Shown here in pieces: positions 14,144 through 16,042 of a stretch of 16,042 nucleotides of DNA. Every line of letters starts with the position of its first letter. Position 1 is the first letter of the stretch. Origin of the DNA: JANNHP01 sp031404455. Its GTDB lineage: Bacteria; Planctomycetota; JAJSAM01; JAJVHW01. The translations under genes were made by a program, and so were the position numbers. Below the pieces are notes generated by a model. The model saw only the letters and a program-made list of their open reading frames with translations. It was not told where the DNA came from and made no database searches. Location of the stretch: assembly GCA_031404455.1 (NCBI GenBank), contig JANNHP010000025.1, forward strand, positions 1 to 16,042, in the 5' to 3' direction.

Positions 14144-14176
14144 AGTCTGACGACCGGCGCTGAACCGGCCGTGAAC
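14144..14176 (-). promoter_or_regulatory. Candidate OmpR/PhoP-type box and -10 upstream of gene A
   Basis: On the minus strand GTTCACGGCCGGTTCA (14176-14161) is a GTTCA-N6-GTTCA direct repeat (11-bp period). It is followed after exactly 11 bases by CAGACT (14149-14144), similar to TAGCCT at the PepSY site. It would give a ~33-base leader with a strong AGGAGG. It lies in the 157-bp divergent gap to the kinase-like gene and could act on both sides. Confidence 0.55.
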
Positions 14177-14261
14177 GGCGGAAGTCCCTGCGCGCGATCC
14201 CGGCGGCCGCCCCCGTCCGCCATCCTGGACACGCCCGGCTCGCCGCGCTCACCTGTGCCCC

Positions 14262-15194
14262 GTGAAGCCCGACGCCGAGCCGCCTTCCCAGCCCGTGAGC
14301 CGCCGCTTCGCGGGCTACGACCTGACGTCGCGCGTCGCGCTGCACCGGGGCACGGCGACGTACCGCGCGATCCAGGTGACGCTGCGCCGCCCCGTGCTCG
14401 TCACGGTGCTGCCGCCCGCGGCCGGGAAGATCCAGGTGCAGCGCGAGCACTTCCACCGCCAGCAGGACGTCGCCTCGCGCCTGCACCACGAGAACGTCGT
14501 CTCGACGATCGACGCGGGCACCCACAAGGGCTGCAGGTACTTCGTCACCGAGGCGGTGGAGGGCGGATCGTTCGCGGACGAGATCAAGCGCACCGGCCCG
14601 TGCGAGATCGGACGCGCGATCTCGGTCGTCCGCGACGTGGCGCGCGCGATCGCGTACATCGACGGCCAGGGCCTCGTCCACCGCAACGTGTCGCCGAACA
14701 CCGTGCTCGTCTCCGACGCGGGCGTCGTGAAGCTCTCGGGCTTCACGCTCGCGAAGGACAAGCGTCCCGGCGGCCACGAGACGTGGATCGACCACGACGT
14801 GGACGCGACGCTCTTCGTCGCGCCGGAGTTCCTGAACGGCGAGAAGGGCCTCGACGTCCGCGCGGACATCTACTCGCTCGGCTGCGTGCTCTACCACGCG
14901 CTGACCGGCCACGCGCCGTTCCAGTCTCGCAGCGCCGCGGTCGTGCTCGAGTCGCACGCGATGCGCGTGCCGACCGATCCGCGCGAGATTCGCGCGGACA
15001 TCCCCGACGGGCTCGTCCTCGTGCTCGACCGCTGCCTGCGCAAGAAGCGCGAGCACCGCTTTGCCAAGGCCGAGGACCTCGGGAAGGACCTCGACGCCGT
15101 CCGCGCCGGACAGCCGGTCTCGAAGATGTCCGCGGACGGCGCGCTCTGGGTGACGCCGGGAACGCTGCTGCCACGGCTCAGGAAGAAGCGGTGA
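14262..15194 (+). CDS. Kinase-fold protein lacking catalytic residues (predicted pseudokinase)
   Basis: The protein has 310 residues and a GTG start without a clear ribosome binding site. It follows the Hanks Ser/Thr kinase fold from residue ~18 to ~280. Every classical catalytic position is changed. The glycine loop keeps a single glycine (VALHRGTATYRA). The ATP lysine is T48 (VLVTVLPP). The alpha-C glutamate is Q67 (or Q68). HRDLKPxN reads HRNVSPNT (D to N142, K to S144, N to T147). DFG reads GFT (D to G160). Structural marks persist: H140-R141, APE (187-189), and DIYSLGCVLYHALTGHAPF with D202. The frame is intact, so this looks like selection for a non-catalytic scaffold or nucleotide-independent role. 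It has no membrane segment and a short basic C-terminus. It is divergent from gene A and convergent with the DUF4328 gene. Confidence 0.9.
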   Translation: MKPDAEPPSQPVSRRFAGYDLTSRVALHRGTATYRAIQVTLRRPVLVTVLPPAAGKIQVQREHFHRQQDVASRLHHENVVSTIDAGTHKGCRYFVTEAVEGGSFADEIKRTGPCEIGRAISVVRDVARAIAYIDGQGLVHRNVSPNTVLVSDAGVVKLSGFTLAKDKRPGGHETWIDHDVDATLFVAPEFLNGEKGLDVRADIYSLGCVLYHALTGHAPFQSRSAAVVLESHAMRVPTDPREIRADIPDGLVLVLDRCLRKKREHRFAKAEDLGKDLDAVRAGQPVSKMSADGALWVTPGTLLPRLRKKR

Positions 15195-15237
15195 GAAAGC
15201 GACGAAAACGGGTCGGAGACGGTACCGACGCTTTCTC
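15193..15237. terminator. Shared hairpin between convergent genes
   Basis: GAGAAAGCG (15193-15201) pairs with CGCTTTCTC (15229-15237). The arms overlap the stop codon of the kinase-like gene (TGA 15192-15194) and end on the first base of the DUF4328 stop (15237-15239). The A-rich and T-rich arms give short U-runs in both directions, fitting a bidirectional terminator with a 27-base loop. Confidence 0.55.
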
Positions 15238-15890
15238 TACGACTTGCGCCACCGCGCGCGCTCCTGCAACTCGCTGATCCGGCGGACGAGCGTGATGCCG
15301 AGGAACGCGGCGGCGATGCCGACGACGTCGGACGCGATCTCGGCCCACCCGGCGGTGATCAGCGACGACGCGGAACTGCTGCGCAGGAAGATGCGCAGCG
15401 CCATGTGGCCGAGGCGCGACGACACGAGGAAGAGCGCCCACCACCAGCCGATCAGCGGCGTCGACGGTCCCCGCTTCCAGTGCGTCACGTGGGCCGCGCC
15501 CGCGAGGAACGACGTCCCGAGCCAGACCTCCTTCATCACCTGGAAGGGGCGCACGAGGTTCAGGATGGGGACGAAGAACCCGCCGACAGCCCAGCCGGAG
15601 CCGTACTCCAGCTTCGGGAGCTTCGCGGCGCGCAGGTTCGCGTGGGCGCGGTGGAACCAGATGCAGAACGTGACGATGAACCCGACCCCTACGGCGATCC
15701 CCGCGATCCCGAGCTTCTCGGCGGCCGCGTCGATCTCCTCCGCGCGGGCCATGTCCGGCACGCGGCCGGCGACGATGCCTTCGAGGAAGTCGATGAGCGT
15801 CCACCGGGACATCACGCTCGCGAGGTTCACGAGGATCATGGCGCCGAAGAACGCGGTCACAGCGTTCGAGAGCCCCGTCAGCGACTTCAT
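15237..15890 (-). CDS. DUF4328 multi-pass membrane protein
   Basis: From ATG 15890 the protein has 217 residues (223 if the upstream ATG at 15908 is used). Neither start has a good ribosome binding site; 15890 is preferred because the bases just above look foreign. Hydrophobic segments lie at about 8-28, 63-79, 98-116, 146-160 and 181-202 (counting from MKSLTG). The DUF4328 signature is clear: WFHRAHANLRA, then YGSGWAVGGFFVPILNLVRP, FQVMKEVW and GWWWALFLVS. The family sits in bacterial inner membranes and has no assigned function. It is convergent with the kinase-like gene, sharing a hairpin, so there is no evidence that they form a functional unit. Confidence 0.85.
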   Translation of the reverse strand: MKSLTGLSNAVTAFFGAMILVNLASVMSRWTLIDFLEGIVAGRVPDMARAEEIDAAAEKLGIAGIAVGVGFIVTFCIWFHRAHANLRAAKLPKLEYGSGWAVGGFFVPILNLVRPFQVMKEVWLGTSFLAGAAHVTHWKRGPSTPLIGWWWALFLVSSRLGHMALRIFLRSSSASSLITAGWAEIASDVVGIAAAFLGITLVRRISELQERARWRKS

Positions 15891-16042
15891 CCGTCCGGGC
15901 ACCCGCATTGGAGAACGCCAATCCCCCGAGGGTCGCGGCCAGGGCCATGTACGGAGTCGGACCAGCCGGCGATGACCGGCGACGTGAAGTCGCTGGCCGG
16001 CGTACGGGTGCCCTGGAAGATCGTGTCCGTGATCTCCGTGCG
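15887..16042 (-). pseudogene. Fragment resembling a peptide ABC transporter substrate-binding protein, broken
   Basis: Read from the right edge, the first ~28 codons (to about 15959) encode EITDTIFQGTRTPASDFTSP and VIAGW. These match my memory of the mid-region of family 5 (oligopeptide/dipeptide) substrate-binding proteins, just after the conserved AIDR motif. Codon use there is strongly GC3. After SDS the frame degrades to unrelated residues and stops at 15887-15889, overlapping the DUF4328 ATG. In a real family member more than 200 residues would still follow. So it is either a truncated remnant or a join artefact near a contig end. Confidence 0.4.
15901..15951 (-). other. Short segment resembling an iron-type alcohol dehydrogenase motif in another frame
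   Basis: In the frame shifted relative to the flanking fragment, 17 codons read YMALAATLGGLAFSNAG. This resembles the conserved helix of iron-containing alcohol dehydrogenases (typically an Ala-rich run ending GLAFSNAG). The match is too short to be certain. It is wedged between the transporter-like fragment and the DUF4328 start. Confidence 0.25.

Noticed and set aside
1..16042. CRISPR array, tRNA, rRNA, insertion sequence, toxin-antitoxin or phage defence genes
   Set aside because: No regularly spaced repeats, cloverleaf-like segments, transposase or nuclease motifs, or small paired genes were found.

Overview
This is a window of very GC-rich bacterial DNA with strong G/C bias at third codon positions. 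Exported proteins with signal peptides, a DUF1800/DUF1501 pair, putative-Ig and ZU5-like secreted modules and a Hanks-type kinase-fold protein suggest a Gram-negative environmental lineage such as Planctomycetota or Myxococcota. No rRNA, tRNA or other taxonomic marker is present, so this is inference. There is no CRISPR array, insertion sequence or transposase gene.

Left part (1-2847): a secreted protein with a ZU5-like C-terminal region runs off the left edge on the minus strand. It is followed by a leucine dehydrogenase on the minus strand with a hairpin terminator. About 500 bp without a gene come next. They hold stacked hairpins and two copies of a 20-bp unit containing the palindrome GGGGTCTGACCCC.

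Centre-left (2848-9181, plus strand): a tight three-gene operon encodes a secreted PQQ-type sugar dehydrogenase with a putative-Ig module, a DUF1800 protein with a near-identical Ig module, and a Tat-exported DUF1501 protein. A perfect 17-bp hairpin that begins inside the DUF1501 stop codon closes it. A small MOSC-domain protein follows.

Centre-right (9355-14176, minus strand): in transcription order this locus holds secreted family protein A, a double-PepSY protein with a purely acidic tail, a paralog of A (protein B) with its own acidic insert, an OmpR/PhoP-type response regulator and its histidine kinase. Genes A and PepSY are each preceded by GTTCA-N6-GTTCA (11-bp period), followed exactly 11 nt later by a similar -10-like hexamer. 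This is the layout of OmpR/PhoP-family operators, so the locus may be an autoregulated envelope or cation-sensing module.

The whole gap between B and the response regulator is a nested inverted repeat. On the transcribed strand it can fold into a long RNA with a 17-bp closing helix, two inner helices and a GNRA-capped hairpin. The closing helix starts three bases after the B stop codon and pairs away the regulator's ribosome binding site. This is the best candidate for an undescribed regulatory element in the window.

Right part (14262-16042): a kinase-fold protein that has lost every classical catalytic residue (a pseudokinase) converges on a DUF4328 membrane protein, with a shared hairpin between them. 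The last 150 bases look like a patchwork of unrelated gene fragments in different frames, which could be a contig-end artefact or a recombination scar.
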